Shown piece by piece: positions 26,335 through 38,359 of a stretch of DNA of 64,000 nucleotides. Within the stretch, counting starts at the first letter, position 1, and each line of letters opens with the position of its first letter. The translations under genes and the position numbers were made by a program. Below the pieces are notes generated by a model. That model was given only the letters and a program-made list of their open reading frames with translations. It made no database searches and was not told the origin of the DNA. Source of the DNA: Helicoverpa zea (lineage: Eukaryota; Arthropoda; Insecta; Lepidoptera; Noctuidae); NCBI RefSeq assembly GCF_022581195.2, contig NC_061482.1, positions 4,774,001 through 4,838,000 on the forward strand. Direction: 5' to 3'.

Positions 26335-29216
26335 TATGTAATTAAGACAGGGAAACGACCCTTGATAACAATTAATCATAATGCTTTAATCACACTTGTG
26401 CAAACTGAATCCATTGCGTATTCAAATCCAAAGTTGCCAAAGATGAGACTGATATTAACATCGAGTAAATTATTGAATTTGAAATGTCCACACAACTTCA
26501 AAGGATATTATTAGCCGCTTTATTGGTTCGTATTTGAAGGAAGTGGTGGCAAATATTGTCAGTTCACCCCATCGTGCCTCGTATATCATAAATATGACAA
26601 AAACAACTATACCAGTATTATATTATAATGTCTATAAGATTTACTTGTTTTGGTTCGCGTTGTGGTGTTGTTGATATTTTCTGATGTGCTGTATTTGTTC
26701 ACTTCGGTGAAAAATATTTGAATAGTACACCTATAACTATTGTGATTTTTTTTTCAAAGTTTCAGGCAGTAGTCTGTAGTTAGCTAGGTGAAATCTGTAG
26801 GCGATATTATGTGGAAAATTGTAAATTTCCAAGCATTGTATTACGTTATCAAAGATCCACCATAAAAAAATACAATCTGGTTCCCCGCCGATAAAATTAA
26901 CCTTTCTAATGTATCGAACCCAGATCAACTAGGCGTTCAATTGGCTGGAATTATATCAGACATAAATTAATTAAGGGGCCTGGCCTTTGATCTTTAAATA
27001 AATACAGTAATGTATTGATGTGTTTCGAGTGGTCGCTCAATGGCGCGCGCGCAGATGTCAAGGTATAGTTGTTCAGAAATAGAGGAGTTGCAGTTGGATC
27101 GAGTTGCTCAAGTGCGCTGTGGTTGCGCTGCGGCTTCGAACAATCGTCAAAGGATTTAAACGTGTTTGTACGTTTATGAGCTATTATTATTTCGACTTTG
27201 AGTATTTAATTAATATTAATAAGGATATTATTGTTAAAGCATTAGCCACGAAGCAAGGTTTTAAAAATTATTAAATCTAATTAGATGGGCTCAGACCATT
27301 TAATTGGAGCAACAAAATAAAAATTTACTAAGCTTTTACGCACATTTACACTTTCTTCTTACTTCTACGCTTACTTTACACATAATAGCAAAGACAGGGA
27401 ACTGGTGACGTCACGGCTCCGTAAAATTTGTACGCACGCACGAATGACGTCACACGAAAGTTAAATGCCATTTCTTTGTTGTTATTAGTTTTTGCGGTAA
27501 AATGAGGAATACGTTTTTTTGGAAATCTTGAAGACGGTAATTTTTTGTCATAACGCCTATTAGTTGAACTTATTTTGGTAAGGTAAAAAAGAACTGCCCC
27601 TAATGGTTGCAAACTACACTGTCTTGTATTTTTTTTATGGTGTCTAAGTCATTATGTGTAAATGTTAATAAAATGTTAATTCTTTTGTATTTCCCGCTCA
27701 TTATTTAATAAAGATGTTCCGACTGAACCTGAGGCAGACAAAATGTGTTTTTTATTGAAGATTACAAATTCGCTATACAAAAAACTGCGTGTGGCGGACA
27801 GCTGTTGCTGATCTTTTCATAATTTTGAACCAGACTGATTTGTATGTAAGTAGGCACTTAAATACCTTTGTTATTTACCTCCTCGCACCTGAATATTAAA
27901 TAATTAAGGTGTGTTTACAAAAAAAGTCCAGCAACATGTTATAATGACCCTACAATTGAACTTTATTTGGTACTTTTGAAGCAAAAACCAGTACAATACA
28001 ATGATCTTTTTATAGCCTTTGAATTCCCACATGTGACTGTCTTTTTTTAACGATGAATGAAAAGAAGCGACCGGTGTCAGTGCTAATAAACGAAAAGGGT
28101 GGAATGTATTTGCAGATGCAGCATCTCTACACCCCTTCAGGGTCCTCCTAGCTTGGCAATGTCCTAACTGTCACTATATGGGTACCTAGGTATCCTCGCA
28201 AAATGCAATGGCGGTCTGTAGCTAAATTCGGAACACAAGTATGTACGCAATGTACGCGCATGTTGGCTAAACACTCACCACCCGCTGATATCTACCTAAA
28301 AATGATTTCTGAGACTCGTGCTATATTCCGTGCAACGACAAAAAGTTTGCCGAGAGCTGTATGTACGTCCGTATGGTCCGTAAGTATATAAGACGTGGCT
28401 ACCAGAGGGTATTGTACGAACAAACTTTTAAGTCACGTTCAGCAATTAAACTGGAAGTTGGTAATCTTAGTGCATAAACACTGGTCATAGCACCCTGACT
28501 GCCGTATAACTGGTTTCCTAAAATTTTACGAGCTGCACTCCATACTTATGCACAAAGGACATTGTTCAATTTTGGCCTAAGAACCGATGTGAATATAAAT
28601 TATACTATAATTTTTATTTATTTTTATATTGTTTGAAACATATTTTAGTATTCCACGGACACTTCAAATAAATAAATTCCAAATAAAAAGTAGGGTCACA
28701 ATTATTGATGCCTTATAAAATGTTTCCGTCAGCCAGTGCTGCCAGTTTCGGAAGTTTTCGGGATTTCGGTAAATACGGATCGAATTGAGAACCTACTTTC
28801 CGAAGTCGGTTATTAAAATTAGTTGGTAACACTTTATTCATTTAAATACCTAAACTGACTAGCTAGAAAAAAGCTAGTATTCTGTATAATGTTTTAAGAT
28901 GGTTTTGAGCGAATCGCGAATTTCTAGCTTGGCATTCGAGTAGGATTATAGTTTTCGTAATTGGCAACACTGGTGTACTTCAGTCAGTTTGCTAGAAGTC
29001 AGTTTGATTGGTTTGATTGCTTTGCGACTATCGTTTCTTTTGTGATTTTCTATGCGTTTCATGGTTTTATTCTAACAACTTTGGCTTGATTACGGACTCC
29101 GATTAGATTGCGTACTTGGTAGACTCGGCTTTGTGTAAAGAACTGGATTTTACTAGCATTTTCGGATATTGCTCTGTCTGTGATCGAATTTAGTTATATT
29201 ATAATTACAACAATGG
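26335..29216. other. AT-rich DNA, presumed intron
   Basis: Nothing is recognised apart from the GC-rich piece at 27031-27175. Confidence 0.4.
27031..27175. promoter_or_regulatory. GC-rich segment, possible promoter
   Basis: GCGCGCGCGCAG is followed by GAGTTGCAGTTGGATCGAG and CTGTGGTTGCGCTGCGGC. Initiator-like GCAGTTG and TTCAGAA occur here, with no clear donor or ATG afterwards. The support is base composition only. Confidence 0.18.
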
Positions 29217-29630
29217 ATGCAGAATATAGTATATTGTATAAATTGTGGATCTGCTGGAGGTTCTTTGGTATTAGAAAACGAAGATATACTTCGTTGCATA
29301 CAACAATGGACTGTTCCCCGTATGGTAAGTGGTCTACGAAAGTGTTTTTCTAATTTTGATAAGAATGTTACTATATACCTACTTATGTTTTCATAAGCAC
29401 ACAATTTCTCGGTTTTCAAATCAATTGCCACAATTGCAAGTTACTTAATATTTACTAATGATTTTTTGTATTTATTATTACAGGTTGAAGCTCATGACCT
29501 TATATGTACGACGTGTTGGTCTGAAGCAGTCGAGCATAATAAGATGCAATGCACTGTTGGACGCAATTGTGTACTTTGTAAGAAGCTCCTACCATCAGGC
29601 ATACTGTTGCAATTGTATCGTTGGGCGTAG
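29217..29630 (+). CDS. Small two-exon zinc-finger-like ORF (84 aa)
   Basis: Exon 1 (29217-29324, 36 codons) starts MQNIVYCINCG and ends exactly at ATG|GTAAGT. Exon 2 (29484-29630, 48 codons plus TAG) follows TTATTATTACAG. The 159-bp intron is in phase 0. The joined product has cysteine pairs CINC (7, 10), CTTC (44, 47) and CVLC (65, 68) plus Cys59. The stretch SLVLENEDILRCIQQW before VPRM resembles the helix between the two knuckles of ZAD-like or transposon-borne treble-clef domains. Cysteine spacing and canonical splice sites argue for a real or recently real gene. The short length and sudden stop at LYRWA suggest a truncated or domesticated copy. I cannot name a family with certainty. It lies about 280 bp upstream of a tRNA-like B box. 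Confidence 0.42.
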
Positions 29631-29869
29631 AACAGTGGGCTGTTGTGCCCACATAATGACTATTATCTGGTATTTAAGCTGGGCGAGATACCAAAGCTCA
29701 GTTCTTAGATATATTATTGAGAAATATTGATGATTAAAAACCTTTAATTGAATATAAATATTGTTTTTATTGCACATCCTCGAAAACCTCTTTCATTGTT
29801 ATTGGTAAACCTTACTTTAACTGTTAAATTATTTTGTGTGGTAATGACATTTTTAGTATGGTCTGTGCC

Positions 29870-29925
29870 TTCTTGGTAATAGACCGCGGGTTCGATTCCC
29901 GCCTTATGGCATGTAGATAGCTAGG
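29870..29925 (+). repeat. tRNA-like B box, probable SINE fragment
   Basis: GGGTTCGATTCCC at 29888-29900 matches the RNA polymerase III B-box consensus GGTTCGANTCC and could close a T-arm (GCGGG/CCCGC). No convincing A box, anticodon arm or acceptor stem is seen upstream, so it is not an intact tRNA gene. It is most likely a relic of a tRNA-derived SINE. Confidence 0.35.
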
Positions 29926-30046
29926 TAACTGTCTAATATAAAAGTAGTAACAATCATTTAAATAAATAATTCTCCATCGTAATAATATCGATATTTTATG
30001 AATTGTGGTGAATGGAACTCTTCCATTTTGGAAACTTATTTATGAA

Positions 30047-30212
30047 AACTAGTCACACGCCCCGTCTTCGCACGGTGGCAATGTAAAACCTTGGTGTAAA
30101 CCTTCCTCTTGACCTACTCTATCTATTAAAAAAAAATCGCACCCAAATCCATTGCGTAGTTTTAAAGATCTAAAGCATTCAAAGGGACAGACAGAAAATG
30201 CAACTTTATAAA
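30047..30212 (-). repeat. Lepidopteran dispersed repeat fragment
   Basis: AACTAGTCACACGCCCCGTC with TTCGCACGGTGGCAATG, then TCTATCTATTAAAAAAAAATC, CCATTGCGTAGTTTTAAAGA and GGGACAGACAG, matches a widespread lepidopteran repeat related to the 4825-5170 type. It has no coding content. Confidence 0.55.
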
Positions 30213-31928
30213 ATGATCATTGTCAAAGAATTATCTTAAACTTGACTATTTACTATCTCTTTTCCTAGTATCTAGTAGAGTAGTCTTTTCCTAGATCTAG
30301 AAGAGAACATATAGAGCTGTACATAGTATTGTTGATTTTTTGTATAGTGTAGTTTGATAATACTACTCTGATATTTCACGCAACCTTGGTTATTTTTTAT
30401 TTATAACCTCAAAATATTAACTTTTTTCGTAATTATTTTAGTTTCCTGAAGTGTCCGTTCGTGAAAACTTATTTCATAGGATTCCATATAATTTTAAGAG
30501 TTTATAGAAGTCACTTTCCATTCGAACGGTTCTTAGGCAGAACATGTATGGAGCCGGAACAATGTCCTTTACAAATTAAAAACTATTGGAAACGTTTATT
30601 TGTTTTATAACTCAGAGAGGTTTTTATATTCAGTAGTATTAGACCATCAATTAATTTTGGATTGAATAGATTTTATACGTTTTAAAACATTAATTAGAAA
30701 CTATCCATCAGGCGTCGACGGCGGGAAATTTATGTTCCTCTCTTACTTAATTGGAAACTGGATAGCTCCATATGACTCGATAACATTGCTTGCCAGGCTT
30801 TAAACTCTCATTCTCACTTGTGAAGCGGTTAAGATATTATATTAAGTGTGTACAAGAAAATCCCTAATCCCGAAATTGTACAAACAAATAAACTAAGAAC
30901 AGCTCATCGCGGTGGCTTCGTTGTATTATAACAGATTGTATATTTAATCCTATAAGCCATTAATAAAGTCGGTGGAAGGAATTTGTCACGGCGGACTTCA
31001 GCTTCAGCCCGATAACTAACAAAGAGCTCTAAATCCACTCTGTTATAGGCCAAATGAATGGATCCCCGAAGAATCTCAGCATTCAACTTAATCCTACTGT
31101 AAGAGGGACACCGCTTGCCCGCCGACCGCTGACGATTTAACCTGCCGATCTGAAAGGCCATACTTTACTTTTGTTAATTTGCAAGACAAATGTAGTCCCT
31201 GTTAAGCTCGGCGTCTTATACGATGACCGCCATTAGTTACCTAGACAAATACCATCAGTCGACTCAGCCGTCAGCCATTATGTTTACAACTAAACGCGTT
31301 GTATTGTAGTTAATGCGCTTAGTGCATTGCGAGTTTCTGTATATATTTCTCTTGGGACACAGGCGTACTTGTAGCTAAAGACATTATTGAACCTCATGTA
31401 TGAGACCGTAATACAGAGGCAGCTCAGTGCAGACTCAATTTATAACGTTGGAATGGAAACAGACGTACGGTACTTCTTAGTGACTGTGAAGACGTGAGTT
31501 CGCGCGTTAATCTTATCAGGTGTCTGAAATACCATTTGCTGTCTCAGCATCCGACCGCTTATTGGTTTTACCTGCACACACCGCTAATATGATACGACAC
31601 TATTTGTAGTTTTGTCTGAACTTTACTACATTTATCTAGTTTGTTATTTTTTGGGCAACGTGAGTGTAAATTGAAAATCTACAAACAACACACGAAATAT
31701 CTGCAATCGTGAGTGATGTTGATCGTTTATTTTTATCTGGAAAGTTCCATCAAAAGGCTTTCAACAAATGTGTTTGTAAAATATGGGAACGACTGGACTG
31801 ATAGGAACCCTTTTAAATAAAATCGTTGATTCTTTTTGATGGGCTGTATTGTGTAACATACACAGGTACTTAAATAACAAGAGTACTATTTAATATCTAT
31901 ATAATATCTTTGATGTTTTTTTTTGTTG

Positions 31929-32090
31929 TCTACAGGCTTGCGTTTTTGACCACTATCTCACTTGATGGTAAGCGACGATGTGGTCGAAGGTGCAGCACGC
32001 TTGCCTAAGTATACTTTTCACTGATGACTTGGTGACTCATGGTTAGTAGTTATCGGGAAACACGTATGTCCTCAGACGTGGAATTTCACT
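31929..32090 (+). repeat. Lepidopteran dispersed repeat fragment (TCTACAGGCTTGCG)
   Basis: TCTACAGGCTTGCGTTTTTG followed by ACCACTATCTCACTTGATGG, TAAGCGACGATG and GCAGCACGCTTGCCTA is a familiar lepidopteran interspersed sequence. The copy is diverged and incomplete; I cannot give its class. Confidence 0.55.
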
Positions 32091-35000
32091 AATTAGCCCT
32101 ACGTATTAATAAACGTAATTCGTGGTTTAGTATCTTTTAAATATTTCAACTTGCGCTCCTGGTACCTGAGACTTTCCCACTCGCTACAAGAGTCCAGAAA
32201 AATTTAACTGCATAGTGCATTCAATACACACCGTTGATATTTTCACACTCAGGTAAAAAAAAACATTACCCTTTGTTCAGCTGTAGTCGGGTAAAAGTTG
32301 GCATTGCTTAACATGTACAAAGCGAACAGTACTCGGATAGTTGCTCCGTAGTTCTCTCGTCCTACATTAACACGGGATTCGAAACGCTTGTTTTATTCTC
32401 GTTTTTCTTTACAAATGGGAAATCGGACCCACATTATTACATGTCTGTGGAGGCGTAGAGAAAACTTCTTATGAAACACTCTTTTTAAAGATTTATATGG
32501 CGTGTAGACGCGTGAACGAAAATTCAAATTATCTGTTATCTAATATTATATATTTTTATCTGTTATATATTTTGCTCTGTAAAATATGATATAGGTATCC
32601 GCAAATTCCGTAAATGGATCTGAAAATTCTGTAATTATGTCTAGATCTGTAAATTGTTCATTGTAACTCTTAAAGTGAAACCTCAGTCAAAAAGTTACAT
32701 CAAACGTTTGAATACACGAAGCATACCGCGACTACAGCCTTCAGTAGAAAATACTTAAAAAAGAAGTAAGAACATAAGTACAAGCATTCAAATCCTAAGT
32801 ACAAAATTATCTACTTTTCTTCGTAAAACGGAGCGGGTTCATCCATTTCATAATTAAAGCTATTCCATTACCCCTTTTCCCGTACTTACCTGTATACCTG
32901 AGAACAAAATTCCTGAGGCATACAGTTACGGTAACCGTAGTTAAAGTATTCTTTTTTCTTTTCCTGAAATACTGCAGTACAGTACCGAAACTTTACCAAA
33001 AAAGGGAATTAATTTTCCCTTATAACAGTAACTTTACTTTCAACATGACCCAATAAGCTGGTCAAGAACATTTCGATTTGAACAAAAAAAAATAGATTTG
33101 TTAGCGACAGTTGATCACCAAATTGCGCCTACTTCAAAACTAACTTCGAGACTTGCTACAACGTAATAATGTACTGCTATTGACCTACAAAGCCTCAGAC
33201 CTAAAGGAGAGACAGGGTAAATTTGTTACCCTTGTCCAATTGTCCAAATGTCCATAGAGTAGTTACAGTGCGTCCTATGTCAGCGATCTGGATAAGAATG
33301 CGAAGCGACGCGAAAACAACAAACAGTCGATTTCTACTGAAGTGGTCTATGTGACCAAACGCACGTGACGCACGGCAGCATAGAGGTAGGTACTTGAATT
33401 CGCTCCCAATCGCCTCGCATCGAGATCGCGTTGATTCACCCACGCAGGACGCACCCCTAGTCAAAGGTTTTCGTAAAGCCTAAGCATCGTCCTTCATAGT
33501 CAGGGGTATCAAGAAACAGTATAAGTGCCATTACAAGATGCTTGGGTTAACATCATTGTAAACTCACTGAAGCTGTGTGAATTCGTTCGTAAAAGTAACT
33601 CAGGTTGAAATAGGTACTAACGAGCTTTATTGAACTATCAAAAGCTCGTGACTTTGTGCTTTAGACAATCGTTATAATTAATTGGTTTTCGTATGCGTAT
33701 TCTGATTTGTTCTTCGACTTTAGCCATTGAGCGTGGCGAGTGGGAATGTGGTGTCATCAAAAGTTACAAGACATGTTAAAGGTTTTTCATACCAACGGAT
33801 TTTTGATCGTTTCGTTGATTGAAATGTCCACTGGTGGGTATCAAGGTAAAATAAGTTATATATATCATTATGTTTCAGTAACGCAAAATATCAGTATATC
33901 CGTATATAGAGATCCTGCTAAAGTTATAAAGCTGAAGAGTTTGTGTGCTAAAACGCTATCCTCAGGAATTACTGAACCAATTTCAAATGTTCTTTGACAG
34001 TTAGACAATCCACTTATCCGGATATAAACACCACAGAACGTGTCTTCAGAAAGGAACCTACAATAAGTCTAAAGCGCAATTTTCTCAGGATCCAGTGATT
34101 CAATGAGAAGGCTATAAGGCCTAAGTTGTGGAAACTGTTTCTTAGTATTCCGAGGCACTCTCGGAAGCACTCAGGGCGATGCGGTAACAGCATCGATGTT
34201 CCAAAGAGGTCAGATGTCCTAGTTTCCACCACCATTACTAAAATGCCCTTAAAGCCTTAAATAATTGCATTATTGACCAGCCACGTCAAAGAGCTCCATC
34301 TATTTCGAAAATAGCCATTAATTACCATCAATTGTTCCTCAATCTTTTTAATGTTTCTTTTCCATGAAAAATAAGATTAAACCTTGTTTTTCTGTTACAG
34401 TGAGATTTATTTGTTTACGAATTTTAATTTACTGATTAATCTGAGAGACTTTTGGTTACTCATAAATGCTCGTATTTTTATTTGGCAAAGTGTTATGAGG
34501 TCTTCAGTTATAATACCTTTTGATATAATTAAATGACAGTTTATTTATTATCTTGACAGCATAATTTGAAATTGAATAATAATTGGAATCGTATATAGGT
34601 ACAGCGTAGACAGTGCTCTATGATAACCGGTCCCTATCTTCACCACTAACCGCAGTTAATTCCCAAATTACGGGCACCTCTTGATAAACTGCGTAGGTAT
34701 AGTTATTTACGCACGTTTCCCTTCCTGGAACGTCCTGAACCATTAGAGGCATCAAGATAATAGCACAGCATCGTGTTCGACGTGTATAATATCAAACTCG
34801 ATTAGTGGAATGCATATTTCATCAGAACGCCCCGATAGGGATTCTGTCTAACGAGAATTTGCTCATTTGCCGTGCTGTGAAACATCAGAGATCAGAGCTG
34901 CTAAATGAAAATATCTGTATAGTTTTTTACCTTCAAAAAATGTCGGGCAACTAGCCATTTTTGCTCGCTGTATCTTGTTATTCGGAAAAGTTCGCGACGT

Positions 35001-38000
35001 AAGCGGCGTTCCCCGAGCAAAGTTCGGTCGTCCCGGTCAAGTAGCTACAGCTAAGTCTAGGTACACTATAAGATTTACACAAGTTTCTTTTTCAGTGAGT
35101 TGATACGAGTAGCGGCCGAGAGCATCATTATATCCAGATCTTTAGCCTACTTCCCTCCGACAATAAGATGAATTGAAACTCGTAGCACCGACCTCGTCTA
35201 TTTTTCTGTTCCCTTTGTTCAACTTCACCTTCAGCTAAGTTTCGGTACGACTGCTGTTTAAAACGCTCCATAGATTTAAGAGCTCATAAACTTTTAAAAA
35301 AGCATTTGAATAATGTGATTAGAGTTTCAGCTCGTATCGGTTCGGAAAATCTTTAATACCAATCCAACTCGAGTTACTTAAGCGACATTAAAAGTTTCAC
35401 AATTTAAATTTTTCAACTCGGCTTATTACTAGGTATGGATATTATTTTCAAAAAACATATCTACATAGTTAGAATATTTGCTACGAATTTAATTAGTCCG
35501 TGGAATTAATACTTACTTTAAAGAACATTAGTAAACGAACACAGCATTTAAAAGGAAAAAAAAAGAATTATGTAATGAAAAAAAGGTTACGAGAAAAAAG
35601 GAATATCCAATAAAAGGAGACTTCGATTAGGGTCCAGTTCCGTCTGATTCCATTTACCTATCGGCGCGCGGAAAATCGTGGCTTTTTAACTTTGCTCTAA
35701 ATATAATCTAATTGTTCTTAAATAATGGTTTACCTTCCAATAAAATATGGTGTTGTAGGCAAAATGCTGTTGAAATTGGCACTGTTGAAATTGGCCATAC
35801 ATGTTTTGTTTACTTACTATAGGTATAGGTCCCTCTCTCCCTCAAATGATTTTATAGGTATAGATTCAATGATATTTAAAACCTTTGCTTGTAAAACCAA
35901 ACATAAATTAAGATACGCTTGCTTAATGCGAACGATAATCATTTAAGATATGTAGTGAATTAAAGTGTACATTAATTTACATATTTGTAACCAAGTGTAC
36001 GGTATATAAGGCAATTAGTTTTCAATTATAAATTCCGATATATCTACGAAGACCCCAAAAACCATTGTCTTTGTTTTAAAATACACACAACAAAGGAGTA
36101 TTAAGAAAGTAGCACTCAAGTACCTACAACACAAAATTGAACGCAGATAGTTTTATGAATCGTAGCAGTAGGTACGCAGTTACCGGTTCACCCCTCATAT
36201 TCGTAGTACCGCCACGGGCACTACCCCACAACTCATGGGGCGATTCAAGGGGTGACAACAGCAGGGGTTCATCTATAAAGCCCCTCTATGATTAAAACGA
36301 ATCAATATTTTTACAACGAATTCGCGCGCTCATTCAAGGTTACGATACGATGTAAAATTTTTGATCGAATCGCTGACGTTTATGTAACTATCTAGAATTC
36401 TATTTATTTAATTTTTTTTTTTAACCTTTGCTTGACAGTTTTAAGTAAGTAGGTACAGAGTAGTAAATCCTTTAAGTCACGGTAGGTAAATGTGAAATGT
36501 CGGGGCTCAAAACTTTTGCCATAGTTGGTAAGTTGTCATACAGGAATTTCTGTTCTGTTCTGTTCTCAAATGGGATTTTGGTAGAAGCTTTTGCTGGCAT
36601 TTGGTATTTGGTCTTGGTGTGGAAATGTGAAGAGAAGGTGGCAAAACATACAAAGAGTGTCTGTGTGTGAATGTAGATGCGATGATGGGGAAGAGACAGA
36701 AAAAGATAAAGATAACTCGGGAACATTTGGGCATTTTACTTCCAGCAATATGTTTAGAATGTTCGCAGATTTCCTAAAGTAATGCAAACACTCTGTGTCC
36801 GGTAGGAGTCCTAACATATTTAACTTGGAATGCATCGAATAACTTTGCAGAGGTTTAACAAATAATAACATTTACAACAATGTTTAATTAAATTAGACTG
36901 TAAAACCAATTACGTAGGAGGTAATTTTATGGTACTAAATAATTCAGTAATATCTAGACATTACTAAAAATTTTGCAACTGAGGTTTGCAGATGCTTCTA
37001 CCGTTTAAATAATTTATTGGTACCTAATAGTTAATTCATGCTGTCGCCGATAGAATACAGGAAACAAATTAGCAAGTTTCGCTTTGAGTACTGTCAATTT
37101 GATTACAACTGCGCTAAATGGATTACAGATTGGTTCTATCACGGCTGCCAAGCTGCCTGGTCATCAATAACGCAACAGTGCCATCAAATCGTAGTATGCA
37201 GATTGAAATTGAGTGTCAGGAGGCTCGGCTACTAGGTCGATTGGCAGATACGCTGCCAGACACTGTAATAAAGTGTGAATGTGCTAAAGGACTTCGGAAA
37301 GGCGGGAGCCAGTCCTGAGTGGTAGTGCAATTTTGAAGCGAACCTGGGATAAACTATTCAGTGAAGGTGGTCTGAGTTCACACACTGATTCACCAGGTAG
37401 GCAAAGCTGATAGTTGAATGATAATAAATATGAAATACAATTACAGCAGAAGAAGATTATCAAAATGAAGAATTCAAACAGCAAACGAATTCTACCAACT
37501 GTCAAATGAAAGAAAAAACAGAAATAGGGACCAAAGTGTTGTGACACGGCCGTTCAATCTAACTGAAAGTGACCATTTCCGACAGCCAATATTTTATACG
37601 TGCAGTGGCAATACTGGCAATCAACACTTCAATATTTGAAAACCGCATCTAGCAGCCCATGCATCCGATGCATAATAGATGGCCAGTAGGCGGCTTCCCG
37701 CGTGTTTTTTTAATGGTATTGATATAACATCGTTATAGCGGCCAAGCCACGAACACGAAGCACTCTAATGGTGGAGAATCCTTTAATTCATGTACGGATT
37801 GAATATTGAAAGGTGAAGCCGTGGATAGGCATGTCATAGCAAATTGTTTCGTGTGGGTCCCGGGCGTCATTGTTAGTCAAAATTAAGAAAATGTGACTAG
37901 TTTTACGAAAGAATGGAGAAAAGTGCTGGATTGCACATACTGGGCAGTGGATAGGTATACTAGCATCTGGTTAGACGAGAAGTCATAGTCTAGGCAGAAA

Positions 38001-38346
38001 CTTTTCGCCTGATAATCATGGGTCAAATACCCATGATTTAAAGCTTACCAGTAACGCTGGAGGCTAGGTGTGGGTACATACTCACAAGGCAGTCAAATAT
38101 GTTTCAAAAGGAATGTAAACTTTTACCGAAAAGGTAACTGAATAAGTCAGCAGGTTCCTACACTTGACTGCCCTCAGCAAAACCAAAAACTTCTTACTTT
38201 CCCGAGTTGAACTTTAAAAAGTTCCCAGTTAGCAAATTTTATGCAGTATGCACAACGAATATCTCAAATTTGAATGCTTGAGGTGGTAAAGTGGCTTCAG
38301 GAGCGCACTCGATATTATAAGATAGAAAATGAAATTGTGCTTTTGT
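32091..38346. other. AT-rich DNA, presumed intron, upstream of the LINE
   Basis: No domain or repeat partner was recognised. A small perfect hairpin AATCATGGGT/ACCCATGATT lies near 38015-38040. Confidence 0.4.
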
Positions 38347-38359
38347 AGTTTTTATATTT
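38347..38359. repeat. Left target-site duplication of the RTE LINE
   Basis: The 13 bases AGTTTTTATATTT here are repeated exactly at 41524-41536, directly abutting both ends of the LINE. The next base differs on each side, so the duplication is exactly 13 bp. Confidence 0.93.

Noticed and set aside
29870..29925. Intact tRNA gene
   Set aside because: Only a B box with a possible T-arm is present; the A box, anticodon stem and acceptor stem are missing.
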